Shown here in pieces: positions 33,206 through 43,696 of a DNA stretch of 64,000 bases. Within the stretch, counting starts at the first letter, position 1, and each line of letters opens with the position of its first letter. Under the pieces are notes generated by a model, which had not been told where the DNA came from, ran no database searches, and saw only the letters and a list, made by a program, of their open reading frames with translations. This DNA is from Isoperla grammatica. Taxonomy: Eukaryota > Arthropoda > Insecta > Plecoptera > Perlodidae. The stretch lies in the NCBI GenBank assembly GCA_945910005.1, contig OX246747.1, positions 40,213,353 to 40,277,352 on the forward strand, in the 5' to 3' direction. The position numbers and the translations under genes are program-made.

Positions 33206-34399
33206 GAACTTCTCTTCCGAGTTCTTCCCGTGAGAAGCGTTGCCAGAACTACGCCACGTGAGTTACGCTTGTAATATTTACCCATAGCTAGGGATGTGCT
33301 TAGGTTCGATTCTCCATTTTGCTGTTGTTGGTTTTTGCCAGGGGCTGTACTAAAGATGGTTTTTGTTTGTGTAACTTTTTCCTAAGTGTACCCACATTCA
33401 ATGCCAACGGCAGCTGCACTGTGACGACGTTTTCATTGCTCGTGGGTACGACGGTAGAGGCTCTTTAGCTGAGCGATTTCCAAGCCCACCATGAGTTGTG
33501 CAGTTGTGAGGGGGGAGGGGGGCAGCTAGACGCATGGTTACCCTATTAGGCCTATGTCAGCAATAAATTATTCCTTATTAGTAATTATTGTTAACATGAG
33601 GGAAGCGTCAGGCATGGCCAGCCGGCTTCGATGTACCTAGGGGCCAGAATATGATGGGATTAATTTCCTATCCCCTACCCCACTTCATTGTTGGACACAG
33701 GGAGCAGATATAAAAAAAAAAATTAGTACTTTGTGATGTTTTCTTATGATTATAATTAAATATATATGGTGTTCACTGATACAAATGTTTTATTTATTGT
33801 TTATTATTAATTACAAAGAGATATATGATAGATTTTCTGACTTTACTCACTAGTCACTATAGATTTAAAAGAGAAGTTTGCAAACACACACACACACTTG
33901 TTGTTAGTTTGACGGTCTGACGACCACTGGCTTCCTCCCTCGCCAGCTGCGTCCTTGGCCCACCACTCAGGAATGCGGGGGTGAGGGAAGTCTGGATTCT
34001 AAGACCAGGGACCAGGCCTGCGAGGTTAGGTACAGGGTGATACTGTACAACTTGTTACTCAAGAATCTCAAGGGTTTCCAACTAATGGGTGTCTAGTTTA
34101 GTTGTCCGTGTTTAGTATAACGTGAATGTGTTGACGCTATCCTGGCCCACCCTACCGTTTGTGTTTATTTGTTTCAGGAACTACCAGCACATTCGCTTCT
34201 TCTCAAGAGATAGCAAGACGTCGGGGTTTTGTTGTTTGCATTTGTTGGTTTTGTTTGTTGTGCAGTGTTTTAAATTTTAATAATCAAAAAATGAAACATC
34301 TAAGTAGGCTGTAATGAATGCCTTAATATTTTTATTTGTGTTATTTTAAATGTTGTGGAATTGTGTGTGTGTGAAAGTTTCTAAAATTAAGTGTCGTTG
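33206..34399. other. No recognised gene
   Basis: Contains GGTTCGATTCTCC at about 33304, a B-box match without a tRNA fold, and a GA-rich stretch near 33510. No array or domain-bearing frame. Confidence 0.5.
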
Positions 34400-34407
34400 T
34401 ATAGAAT

Positions 34408-35872
34408 CAGGGTTGGGTAGGTATAATACTCGACGTCGAAAATGGGTATTATACGTGGTATTATACGCGTCGAATATACACGTCGTAAACTACACTTTAC
34501 GACATTAACGACACGTCGAATATTCCAGCAGATTGGAGTATGTTTTTTAGGCCAAGTTGACATCCGAGATGTTGATTGCGTTCAAACAACGTAAATCATC
34601 ACTTCTAGACTCTAGTCCCTTTAGATAAACACTACTCCTGAAGGGATTGTCAAAGCAGCTGCAAGAAATGTGAGATGGTAAAGTGATGGGGGAGGGGAGG
34701 GGGGGGGGGAAGGAATTAATAGATTAATGACTAGTTAACACCACACGCACATTTCTTTCCTTTTCACAGCTAAGACTGATTGCTTTGGCCCTTTGTGGGT
34801 CATAAATTTACAGTTGTGTATCTATGTATATCATTCACAGTATCATAATACGACCATGACAGAAAGTAGGGAAGACGACGGGTACCCGATACCCGCCCGA
34901 CGAAGTCGGGTACGGGTTTGTGTTTTCTCTACCCGTTTACCCGACAAAACCTGGTTCCTGAAATTGAGAACCGTGAATTAGCTAAATGTTTTGAATTTGA
35001 ACTGATTCATCTGTCATTACATATTTTATTTTTGTGCTTGGCGGTATTTCCCTAAACTGTCCACTTTGATAGTTTCTTTTGTTCGTGTAAGCCTGGCCGC
35101 TGGCAATCTTTTAGCATGAACTGCTACACTACACCCCCCCCCCCCCCCTTTCTCACTCCCAAAGCACACAACCATTCGACACTTCAACGGCCGGTCTGCC
35201 TGTGGCCTTGAGCTTGAGTGGCAGCTGTGACGCATTATGTTTCATCCCGCTCCGATCCTCGACCCCCCGCGCTGTTGTAACTTTCTCTTGTCATGGGTGT
35301 TCAACTTTTCATCACGAAATATAATGAAACACCCTAATCCCTGCTACTACAATACACTATTTGTGGTGTTATTTTCGACGAGAGTGATATTGAGCGGTTG
35401 ATTTGACACCCCACACGATTTTTTTTGTTTTATTAGGCCTAGGCCTACCCGGGTAACCCGCGGGTATAGTGAACGGGTACCCGGGTCGTAAAAAAGTCGG
35501 GTTTCGTCATCCCTAACAGAAAGTAGTAAGCAGACCTGATGATGTAGGGCTAATAGGTAGGAAAGGAATATTGTGCTTGCAGCCAGTCTTCAATCTCGTC
35601 CTCAATTTTGTTTCACCGTGATGTATGAACACACTGTGACAGGCAGCTTTACACCTTCGCCGACTCCGAGGAAAGGCGCTAACTACGATGGGGGATTGGG
35701 GGGAAATGGATTTTGAAAGGGAAACGAGGCATAATGGCGGGATATTCGAATTACACGAACATAAAAGTTAATTAGTTTTCGACGCGAATATTCGACATAT
35801 TCTACATATTCGACACATATTTTCGACGTGACGTGTCGAATATTATTTACGACGTGTCGTTACCCAACCCTG
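34408..35872. mobile_element. hAT-like element hosting a second hAT
   Basis: The ends are CAGGGTTGGGTA and its inverse TACCCAACCCTG. The 8-bp repeat TATAGAAT flanks it exactly (34400-34407, 35873-35880), as for hAT. Subterminal regions are built from CGACGTGTCG and GAATATTCGAC motifs. No transposase frame was recognised. The 649-bp element at 34867-35515 sits inside it, so the outer element inserted first. Confidence 0.88.
34867..35515. mobile_element. Nested hAT-like element with 8-bp duplication
   Basis: The left end TAGGGAAGACGACGGGTAC pairs with the right end GTCGGGTTTCGTCATCCCTA. ACAGAAAG flanks both sides (34859-34866, 35516-35523). Inside the ends, ACCCGGGTACCCG-type palindromes are dense. 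The same internal motif marks the element at 57100-57675, so the two are probably one family. A C run lies at about 35131-35147. No transposase frame. Confidence 0.88.
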
Positions 35873-36109
35873 TATAGAATAGTGTTTGCTATTGACACCA
35901 AACCTAGAAGCAAGTTGTGGCTCGTGTAAGTGCCAGTGATATTTTAAAAACATTACAAACTTTATACTTTTAAACTTGAAAATACAAATAATGGTTGTCT
36001 ATATTATTCTCATAGTGATTTACTATTGACGCTTGATGGTTACGTTGTGTCAGTAATGTACATAATGTGTGTCGAGGGTTATAGTATTATAGAATTAGTT
36101 ATCTATAAT

Positions 36110-37403
36110 ATACCTTGTAATTTGTTATGGTTGTTAAGTTAATGCGCAATGTAAGTTGTACCAAGTAGTGTTGTATAAGTTAACTATGTGTTATTCAATT
36201 TTTAAAGAAGAAAATTTTTATGAATGTTTGAAATTCAAGTAACTTGTTCTAGTATAATAATATAGTGGCCCTGTATTTATGCCATAGATAGTTATTAAGT
36301 TTTGCCAAGTGTGTATGAAGTGAAGTGCCAGTGACAATTTTGAAAAAAAACATTTCTATCTACACTTTTTAAAACATACTTCTTCAAGAATTATGGCAGA
36401 AAGACACTGACAATTACTTTCTGATCTACTCAAGAACTATTATTTCAAATGTATTGTTGTGTTTGTATTTCCTTGTAATCCGTCGAGGGCAGTACGTACA
36501 TCGCTCAAGAGTCAAGACCGAGATACCCGCTTGACTAGCAGGTAGTTGACATGCTACAGGTGGCCAGCACCCTGGATCAAAGGTGGTGAGTAGTCTTCAT
36601 GCACTAAGATAACTAGGTTAGGCACTAATGTATGCAAGCCGTGACAATTAAATGTAGCCAAGGATACTTTACTCATGTCACCAACCAACAGAGATGTCTC
36701 ATTGTGTATAACATGTTGGTACCTTAATTATAATAAAAATAAAAACACTGTAGGACTTACACAGTTAAAATATTCTTGATGTTGTTCAACATCACGTCAC
36801 GCAATGTTGGTACCATTGCCACAATGACTGCCTATGTTGTTGTAGGTTGCCACCTCTAATATATGCATGACCTTGTTAAGTGGCTAATACGAAGTTAAAA
36901 GTGACTGGTTATCATGGTTACATAGGCAGTCCAACATAAGTTTGCTTCCCTTGTTTAAGTATAACTTTAGTGTTGTCTCAATCCAATCTTACGAGTCTTT
37001 AGATAAGTAACTGCAATCTGCAGCTACAATGTTTGACAACTAACAAGATATGTGTGCGTCCCTGTATTTCAAAAGTAATGTAATGATGTGCATAGACTGC
37101 TACGCTGCAGTTGAGACGTCTCTAATATCTTTGTCACTGTTTCAGGTTGTCTATGCCCGCTCGTTGTGCCCAACTTGAGCAGTTTCACTCGCTCCCACAA
37201 TGTTCTGCAAACACCTTGAAGGCTCACAGCAACCAGCAACACCACCAGCATCCAGGTTAGTTGCACACTGTTCTGGTTTGATATCTGGTTTCTTTGGTTG
37301 TTTATTTATTTCATAAAAACAAAATACATTGCAAGGAACTTGTTACGAGCATGTTACCGGTACCTCTATTAATGGTATAATAAATTACTAAGAAAGATTT
37401 AAC
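36110..37403 (+). repeat. 1.2-kb duplicated block, copy B
   Basis: This is the partner of 31669-32905. It differs by substitutions, small indels and one extra insertion with target duplication (36713-36814). The exon-like segment corresponding to copy A is GTTTCAG | GTTGTCTATG ... CATCCAG | GTTAGT at about 37146-37255. It is 3 bases shorter than in copy A. Confidence 0.88.
36713..36814 (+). mobile_element. Small insertion with 11-bp target duplication
   Basis: ATGTTGGTACC occurs at 36713-36723 and again at 36804-36814, bracketing an 80-bp segment absent from copy A (near 32290, where the site is ATATTGGTACC once). The insert contains AATAAAAACACTGTAGGACT, shared with 16757-16793, and the palindrome GATGTTGTTCAACATC. 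An 11-bp duplication suggests target-primed retrotransposition, though no A tail is present. Confidence 0.8.
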
Positions 37404-37780
37404 ACACATGTGGCAATTGTAAGGGTCATATTAAACTTTGCTTATACAGTAATTATGAATACAAATTTATCAAACTTGACAGTTTCAGGCCTCATTAGTT
37501 TCGAGCAGCCAAGCATTTGCTGGATACGTCATTGGACCGACCCCCGAGTGTCATCTATTTTATGTAGCCCTAGATTTGATGGTATCTTTTTAATTCCATG
37601 CTTTACTGGTTTAGGTCAGCGATTTGTTTTAGTGTCAAGGCAGTTGATTATATATTTAAATGTTTATTGGTAGACGTGCTTTATTGGTCAGTTCAAGCTG
37701 TTTGACTGACATGAAAGATCGATGATTCATGTAATTAATTCCTTGATTTAATTTTAAATAAGCTGTAATTGTGATTGTAT
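37404..37780. other. No recognised feature
   Basis: AT-rich sequence. The 87-residue frame at 37410-37673 shows no recognised domain. Confidence 0.5.
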
Positions 37781-37941
37781 AGGTCTTTTAAAACAACTTC
37801 GGTAATGCTTCCGTCACGGGTGGGTGAGCGGCAGCCAACCAGCGACCGTGGCTAATTCAGATACCTGCTCGGGTTGGCCGAGACCGTAAACACGTCATTG
37901 ATTAATGACGAAAGCATTACCGAAGTTGTTTTGAGAGACCT
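37781..37941. mobile_element. AGGTCT MITE, copy 1
   Basis: 161 bp with inverted ends AGGTCTTTTAAAACAACTTC / GAAGTTGTTTTGAGAGACCT, extending into CGGTAATGCTT / AAGCATTACCG. The core is TCACGGGTGGGTGAGCGGC ... GGCCGAGACCGTAAACACG. Copy 2 at 55839-56002 is almost identical. No clear target duplication at either copy. Confidence 0.88.
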
Positions 37942-38026
37942 TAAGTAGTATAGCCTACTAGTTCCATGTAGGGCCGAAGTGTAAGTGCATACATTTCTTC
38001 ATGTAGTTCTACAAATACTTTCAATA

Positions 38027-38045
38027 CCCCCCCCCCCCCCCCCCC
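38027..38045 (+). repeat. Poly-C tract
   Basis: An uninterrupted 19-base C run. The flanks 37942-38340 hold no recognised gene. Confidence 0.9.
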
Positions 38046-38341
38046 TAATAGTTTAGTTTTATTGAACATAATGAAGGGAAATTAAATCTTCATGAATAAT
38101 GATTATCCTATCAAGATAACCCTTTGATCAAGAACTTCATTTATGTTTTAACTTTTCACTTAACTCACAAATAGCTCGGGACTAAATTCATGGCTATAAT
38201 TAAAATTTCTCTGAGGTTGTTCTAGTTTACAAGACAGTTAATAAATGTTTACCTAGGACTGTGTACTAGGCTGTGTGTGTAATCACTTTATGTAATACAA
38301 AATTTTAATACTGTTTGTTCCAAGGTTCATATATATATATA

Positions 38342-38402
38342 TGTGGCAAGCGTTGACTGCGGCAAGCACCAACGACGGCAAGCATCAACTGCGGCAAGCT
38401 GT
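38342..38402 (+). repeat. Short tandem repeat GCGGCAAGC
   Basis: Four copies of a 17-18 bp unit of the type GGCAAGCRYYRACNRC follow an (AT)n run. Confidence 0.7.
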
Positions 38403-39350
38403 CTCCGAAGGGACTCCTCTCCACTTGGCTTCAATGCTTGGCCAGCTGAGATGTTTACCTCACACGAGGACCGGCCACAGTACGCTATGTAAGCTCAGTC
38501 ACTGACTAAACGTATCTTACTAATTTAGTGTAGTCTTTATACATCAGAATATCTGTGACATCTCTCACCGTAAACGGAATCCAGAATACGTTCTTGTGTG
38601 GGCTTAATTGCCTGTGATGTAGGCCTATTCCTGCAGCAAGTCAGCAACCCTACAAATATCTCTTCAAGACAACTCACATTTTTAACTCGTGCAGTACGAG
38701 CAGAGAAAATACACCTTTCCAACGAATTGAGAACGTTAGAATAACGGAAATTCAATTGGAACAAAGACACATTCGTAAGACAGATAACTAAATTCTCCCA
38801 GCTCATTTTATGGTGTGACAAAATCTAGGCCTAACGTATTTTAAAGCAATGTATACAGATGGAATTGGGGGTTCTGCAAGAAAGGTGGACAAACAGTCAT
38901 GGTGTAGTACAGTAGTCTTATTTTCATTCAAATTTCAAGGGATCCTGAAACTCCAATTAGAATTAAAATGTTTTGAACCAAAAGATCATTTAACACAAAG
39001 CCTTGTGAGATATGCCCAAACGTTCTGCTGTGACTTGACCACTTCTTTGAATTACCGTATTGGCCCAAATTAACGCAATGTTTTTTCCGAAAAAAATACA
39101 CTATATCTTCACTCGCACTAGAATCGGAGACTACGAATTTCCACACGCATTTCGCTATGTTTCAAATTCCCGCCTTAAGATCGATAAAGAAGTGACTTCC
39201 CATACCGGCAGGTCGGTCAAGTAGTTCCAGTGTAGTGACGCTAGCGCGGCCACTTATTAACCTGTAGAACTTCTAAGGGTGTAAGAGAAAGTCTGCTTGG
39301 ACCAGGCATTCAAGATAGAGACCAGTGAGCAATCACGTCATAAAAGAGAG
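38403..39350. other. No recognised gene
   Basis: ACCGTATTGGCCCAAATTAACG at about 39054 and CCGTATTGGCCCGAATATAACG at about 39450 are direct copies of a string that looks like a transposon end. The frames at 38537-38821 and 38849-39146 have no recognised motif. Confidence 0.45.
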
Positions 39351-39777
39351 GGAAATGAGGATGGAATTCAAATCAAGTACAGTGACTCGACAAACCCTAG
39401 GAGAGTTCATGCCCTGCAAGCTCTAGGCCTAGAAGTTAGGCAACCTTGCCGTATTGGCCCGAATATAACGTGATCTCGAATATAGTGCGACCCCAGTGTT
39501 AAAAACAATATTCATGGAAAAAACTTTTTGGGAATAAAATGATACTAGGCTTAGTGATAACACAATTAGAATTCATAATTTTTGTTTAATGCACAATTGA
39601 AGTGAACAGTTGATAATTTAGAGTAGGCCTACCTAAATTGTCTTTGGCCTAGGCCTAAATATTTACATGCTTGGAAGTACAAGGTTGTGTAACTTCTAGG
39701 CCTAGAGCTTGCAGGGCATGAACTCTCCTAGGGTTTGTTGAGTCACTGTACATGATTTGAATTCCATCCTCATTTCC
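39351..39777. repeat. Inverted repeat with 97-bp arms
   Basis: The arms 39351-39447 and 39681-39777 are inverses with a common centre (39564), so they carry substitutions but no net indel. They contain ATGGAATTCAAATC, CCCTAGGAGAGTTCATGCCC and CTCTAGGCCTAGA. The 233-bp spacer holds CCGTATTGGCCCGAATATAA. A MITE or a larger element's ends are possible; no target duplication was found. Confidence 0.8.
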
Positions 39778-39789
39778 TACCTTCTGACT

Positions 39790-40510
39790 AATGCCTTGGT
39801 ATCCTCTCTATGTCCTTCCTTTTTATATGTCCATCCATCTTAAATGTTCCTTTCCTAGTTCAAACCTCAAACTCTCCACTCTTTTTTCACTATAGTACTT
39901 CACGACACTTCTTCTTATCTTGTCGATATTTTCAACTCGCTTCACACTTCTTAAGAATTTCGTTTCTGCTCCCTCCAAGTGGCTCTTTTTTTTGCTCCCA
40001 CTTCCATGTTAGTGCTCCATACGTTACAATGTGTCTTCTAGTTTACCTTTTTTGTGGGAATAACTGGTTCCAAAGTAGCTTTTGCACCAGTTGATAGAAC
40101 CCTTCTGCTTTTTGTGTACCGTAGCCGTCACTTCTCTCCCCACTTTTGCATCTTTTGTCAATGTACTTTCCAAATACTTCTCTTCTACTCTTTTCTTCTA
40201 ACTCTTCTCTTCTAAAACTTTAAATATTTTTCCCATATTCTGAGCAAGCTCTTGGTCTTACTTTCCATTAGTAAACATGCACTCTTCGTTTGACTTGTAC
40301 TCAGACCAAACTCTGTTGTAATTGCATTCCATCTGTCCACCTTCTCCTGTACTTCTCTGTACTTTTCTTCCCTAGATCAGCACATCATCCACAAACCCAG
40401 GGTTCTTATGTCTCTTCCGTCTGTATTGGTTCTACTCTTCTTACTGTCGTCCATTACAACAGTAAAGAGTGTTTTAGACAGTTCACTCACTACCTTATCG
40501 AAGACCCTTG
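39790..40510 (-). pseudogene. Degenerate LINE reverse transcriptase
   Basis: Read on the minus strand across several frames, the order is a MDDS/RT fragment, then a decayed catalytic box (GFVDDVLI with a shift), EKVDRWNAITTEFGL, KTKSACLLMES, a YLGSTLTKDAKVGRE-like segment, KAEGFYQLVQKLLW, then MEVGAKKRATWREQ and SVKRVENIDKIRR. This matches the block from the catalytic box to the C-terminus in the LINE at 61222-64000. Stops and frameshifts are frequent, so this is an old relic. The plus-strand frames here are shadows. Confidence 0.65.
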
Positions 40511-40778
40511 TTAACTTCAAAACATTCTGATCTCCCCATAGTTAATACATTTAATTTGGATAATACAATCATATTTCAATTATCGGCTTTACTCCAAACT
40601 TAATGATCTTAAACATACTTCTTTAGTCGTTATCTGTGACCCTAGATCAGGGGTCGGTAACCTTTTTGACCTTAGGTGCCAATTTCACATAACATTTTTA
40701 ATTGATTACCAGTCGGAGCCACAGTTAAATTAACATAACACAAATTACATCACTAATATCAACCTTTATTTTTATGTA

Positions 40779-40972
40779 AAGGATGGTCCACACAGATTTT
40801 GAAGACATAATGCATAAGGTTTTAAGACGTTGTTTTAATAACAACAATGAAAACAACGTCTTAAAACTAAAACTTTGTGTGAACGCCAGTACATGTATCC
40901 TATGATCCAACTTTACGACATACGCATTAAACCTTAAATTGTATGTCTTAAAAATCTGTGTGGACCAGCCTT
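40779..40972. mobile_element. MITE nested in hAT, TA duplication
   Basis: The ends AAGGATGGTCCACACAGATT and the inverse of AATCTGTGTGGACCAGCCTT are flanked by TA on both sides (40777-40778, 40973-40974). Inside is a second hairpin, TTTTAAGACGTTGTTTT ... AAAACAACGTCTTAAAA. The TA duplication suggests Tc1/mariner affinity. Confidence 0.75.
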
Positions 40973-41074
40973 TACAAATTAGTATTACACAAGATATTTT
41001 AAAAGTTCAATAATAGGTATTTACGTATAATGAAGAGTTCAATCAATGTGATTTTTGAGTTTGAATTTTTGATG

Positions 41075-41524
41075 CAAGTAAATGAAAATCTGGTCTGTAT
41101 GACGATAGCTTTAGAGATGATGAAAGACTTATGTCACTCAAACGATTTCGATATTCTTTATGTAACTCATGCTTGAAAATATCTGTTCGCACAAATAGGT
41201 TGAACCAAATATTGCAAGGAGACCGAATCCCATTTTCCTGATGTTTTTGTATTTGGTTGGTAGCTCATTGAATTTTCGCAAAATTATTTCTTCAGGGCGT
41301 GGCAATGTATTCTCAGAGTCCCGTTCCAAATCTTCCAGTTTCTTAGCGTCGCTCATGTTGACAGGTGCAAGGTCACACACTGACTGATTCGTAGTTCGTA
41401 GTTCCAGGCACTGTCCTCTTGTCTCGCTTGTGCACGCTGACTGCCGGCTGCGGGGGTGAGGTAATGTGGAACTAGCCGACAAGGCTGTGGGGGGGCAGGG
41501 GAGGTTTAGCGCGCAATATTTCAA
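41075..41524 (-). pseudogene. hAT transposase C-terminal dimerisation region, frameshifted
   Basis: The minus frame (128 residues, 41524 to 41138) contains LPTKYKNIRKMGFGLLAIFG and STYLCEQIFSSMSYIKN. FGSTYLCE-x-x-FS-x-M-x-x-IKN is the conserved hAT C-terminal dimerisation motif of the Charlie/GTF2IRD2/ZBED-related group. A single-base shift then moves the continuation (EYRNRLSD, then SYRPDFHLLASK) into another frame that runs past 41138 toward 41075. The N-terminal BED finger and catalytic aspartates are not present. The first 50 residues, rich in Pro/Ser/Thr, are probably not original coding sequence. The protein is non-functional. Confidence 0.85.
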
Positions 41525-41644
41525 ATATTAGTTGTTTTTGGATATTAGAGACTACTTTCCTTACTAAATTATGGAGCCACGCTAGACCCAATCAGGAGCC
41601 GCATGCGGCTCCGGAGCCGCAGGTTCCCGACCCCTGCCCTAGAT

Positions 41645-41989
41645 AATACACTATGTAGCAGGGGGTATTGAACCTCAATTTCGTTTTCAAAAGTTCTTTT
41701 AAAGATACAAACAGAAAGCTTTAAATTCTCTTGCTTTTTGAGCTGTGACTCCTGCAGGCTCTTAAAAATGGCATCTATTCCTTCCTATGCAATGTTTCAT
41801 GATAAGTGGCATAGAAGGCCAGAAAATAAGTAAATTGTACATTCAGTTATAGGTACCTCGTCACTTTAACCAACAAATCAATTATGTAACTCTAATTTTG
41901 TATTAACATTGTAGCGATCAAGTCCTTGCGGAGGGTTAGAACATAAGGTCTATTGTCGTCGGGCCCTCTTTTAAAGAACTCTCTCTTAA
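41645..41989. other. No recognised feature
   Basis: AT-rich sequence without array or frame of interest. Confidence 0.5.
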
Positions 41990-42127
41990 CAAAATTCTGG
42001 ATTTAACAAAGTAATTTTGATTCATCTTAAACAAAAATACATGTAAATTGGTTCTGTTTTAACAAAGTTCTGTTTTAACAAAGTAGAAATCAGCTCCCTT
42101 CAAGTTCGTTATAAGTGGGCTTGACTG
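41990..42127 (-). mobile_element. pogo/Tigger-type right end, partial
   Basis: The segment repeats TTAACAAAGTTCTGTTTTAACAAAGT and ends GTTCGTTATAAGTGGGCTTG + ACTG, followed by TA (42128-42129). GGGCTTGACTG|TA is a pogo-type terminus. No left end (CAGTCAAGCCC) was found, so the element is truncated or its other end has decayed. Confidence 0.6.
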
Positions 42128-42129
42128 TA

Positions 42130-42900
42130 AATATTTCTTGAATTCAAATTAAAGAGGGTTTGCTACATTTGCATAGTAAGGCAATTATTAGTCTAATGAT
42201 ATATATTTGTTTCATTTCTGCTTTTGTTATTTAATCCAAATCAGTCACAGTAGCTGACTAGCTGAATATTTCGCTCTTACGATAGTTTCAGGCGCTCTTG
42301 ACTTAGCTCGTGATATTACTCGTGGCTTCAATATTGAAACGAATCTCTCCCATTAAGACTGATCAATGTCCACTAACCCTGAGGAACCTCTGACTTCTGT
42401 CACAATATCTTTCAAATAGTCACAAAGTAAAACACAACACTGTATGTCATCTTCTAGAGTACCTTACCTTCACCTTGTAATGCTGTGTGCTTAGTCCGTA
42501 TGCAATTGTAGTTGCGCCCAAGTCTCAAGACTTTGCCCCCGTAGTAGTCTTGTGCACAAGAAGGGCAGAGGACAGACGTAGTCGTAACGGAACCGTTGCC
42601 GAGCCCCTAAACGTGATGGTTCTAGTGTACAGTACTCGGGACACGAGGTGTCACGGATACTCTGATGTTGTTTTAATGCCGACACTTATAGGTGATGTGC
42701 CCAACTATTCTCCTGCTGATAACACAACAGATCCCAATAATACCAACGTAATTGTCTACAGCTCTAGTTCTGTCATCCACTTGAAACATGTCTAGTACCA
42801 CCTGCTACTTTTTGCCTGCGTATACATGGGCATATACGTCTTTTAACATTCATTTTGTCCAAATTTAACATTACAAAATTAAAAATTTTAATTTTAGCAT
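42130..42900. other. No supported gene
   Basis: A 102-residue plus frame (42487-42795) has mixed composition and no recognised domain; an opposing frame overlaps it. I do not call it. Confidence 0.4.
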
Positions 42901-43241
42901 TTTAAAAAGTTCGGTAGGCCATCTGAAGGTCAAAGATAAGACGTACAAAATTATATATACATATACACAAAGGACGCGACGTTTCGGCTTCCGCAGCCTT
43001 GCTCACTTGTCAGTGTGGAGGAACTAACTAAACTTCAACGGTAATTTTAAATATATACCAAGGCGCTGTCGTAGGTTGGAGAGTGAACTAGGTGGGGACA
43101 ATATGGTAAGGGTAGTTTACTGTGCTACACCCTGAGGTTAACGTAGGTTCAGGTTGGGTGGAACACGGGAATTGGTGGGGGAGTTCTTCCTTAATTCACT
43201 CTCGTTGCAGCTGGCTGGTTAGGGCTTTAATCACCGAGGTG

Positions 43242-43460
43242 TTAAAGCAGTCGTTGAAGCCTAGGTGGTGTGTGGCTGCATGTAGGGCTACCGGTTTGTC
43301 GTTGGGTCGCGCAGTGTCGTGCCTGTGACCATTCATCCGTTGCCTCAAGAGTCGTGGTGGGGAACCCTATATATTCTGCTGGACAATGCAGACACCTGAG
43401 CTGGTATATCAGGTTCTTAGAATCACAGCTGTGGTGATGGTTTATGGGGTAACTCCACAA
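43242..43460 (-). pseudogene. GIY-YIG endonuclease fragment (Penelope-like)
   Basis: The frame begins MWSYPINHHHSCDSKNLIYQ and continues LRCLHCPAEYIGFPTTTLEA, then diverges (TDEWSQARHC) because of a frameshift relative to the plus-arm copy. The LIYQLRC and YIG elements correspond to the two halves of the GIY-YIG motif in the variant used by Penelope-like retroelements, including the Cys pair before YIG. Downstream Arg and His/Asn positions of the nuclease cannot be followed across the shift. It is a fragment of a retroelement, not a host nuclease. Confidence 0.75.
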
Positions 43461-43474
43461 CTCTGAGGCAACGG

Positions 43475-43696
43475 ATGAATGGTCTCAGGCACGACACTGC
43501 GCAACTCAACGACAAACCGGTAGCCCTACATGCAGCCACACACCACCTAGGCTTCAACGACTGCTTTAACACCTCGGTGATTAAAGCCCTACCAGCTAGC
43601 TGCAAGGAGAGTGAACTAAGCGAATGGGAACTCGCCCACCAATTTCCGTGTTCCACCCAACCTAAACTTACTTTAGCCTCAGGGGGTAAAAAGTGA
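43475..43696 (+). pseudogene. Penelope-like polyprotein C-terminal fragment
   Basis: This 73-residue frame starts MNGLRHDTAQLNDKPVALHA and includes HHLGFNDCFNTSVIKAL and SELSEWELAHQFPCSTQPKL. The order MNG-x-RxD, then DKPVA-x-H, then a hydrophobic segment and an E-x-x-x-W-x-x segment is typical of the region following GIY-YIG in Penelope-like proteins. It reads outward on the plus strand, opposite to the fragment at 43242-43460. Confidence 0.75.

Larger units (their letters stand above)
40648..41636 (-). mobile_element. hAT element (Charlie-like) with 8-bp duplication
   Basis: The ends CAGGGGTCGGTAACCTTTTT and the inverse of GGTTCCCGACCCCTG are typical hAT termini. CCCTAGAT flanks both sides exactly (40640-40647, 41637-41644). 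The 989-bp element retains the C-terminal part of a transposase on the minus strand and hosts a small palindromic MITE (40779-40972). Confidence 0.95.

Noticed and set aside
33281..33305. CTAGGGATGTGC as a hAT terminus paired with the inverse string near 46226
   Set aside because: The two are 13 kb apart and share only a short common hAT-type end; no target duplication links them.
33284..33330. GGTTCGATTCTCC as a tRNA gene
   Set aside because: It matches the B box alone. No A box, anticodon stem or acceptor stem can be formed.
42487..42795. 102-residue frame as a gene
   Set aside because: No recognisable domain, an overlapping opposite-strand frame, and placement between transposon remnants.
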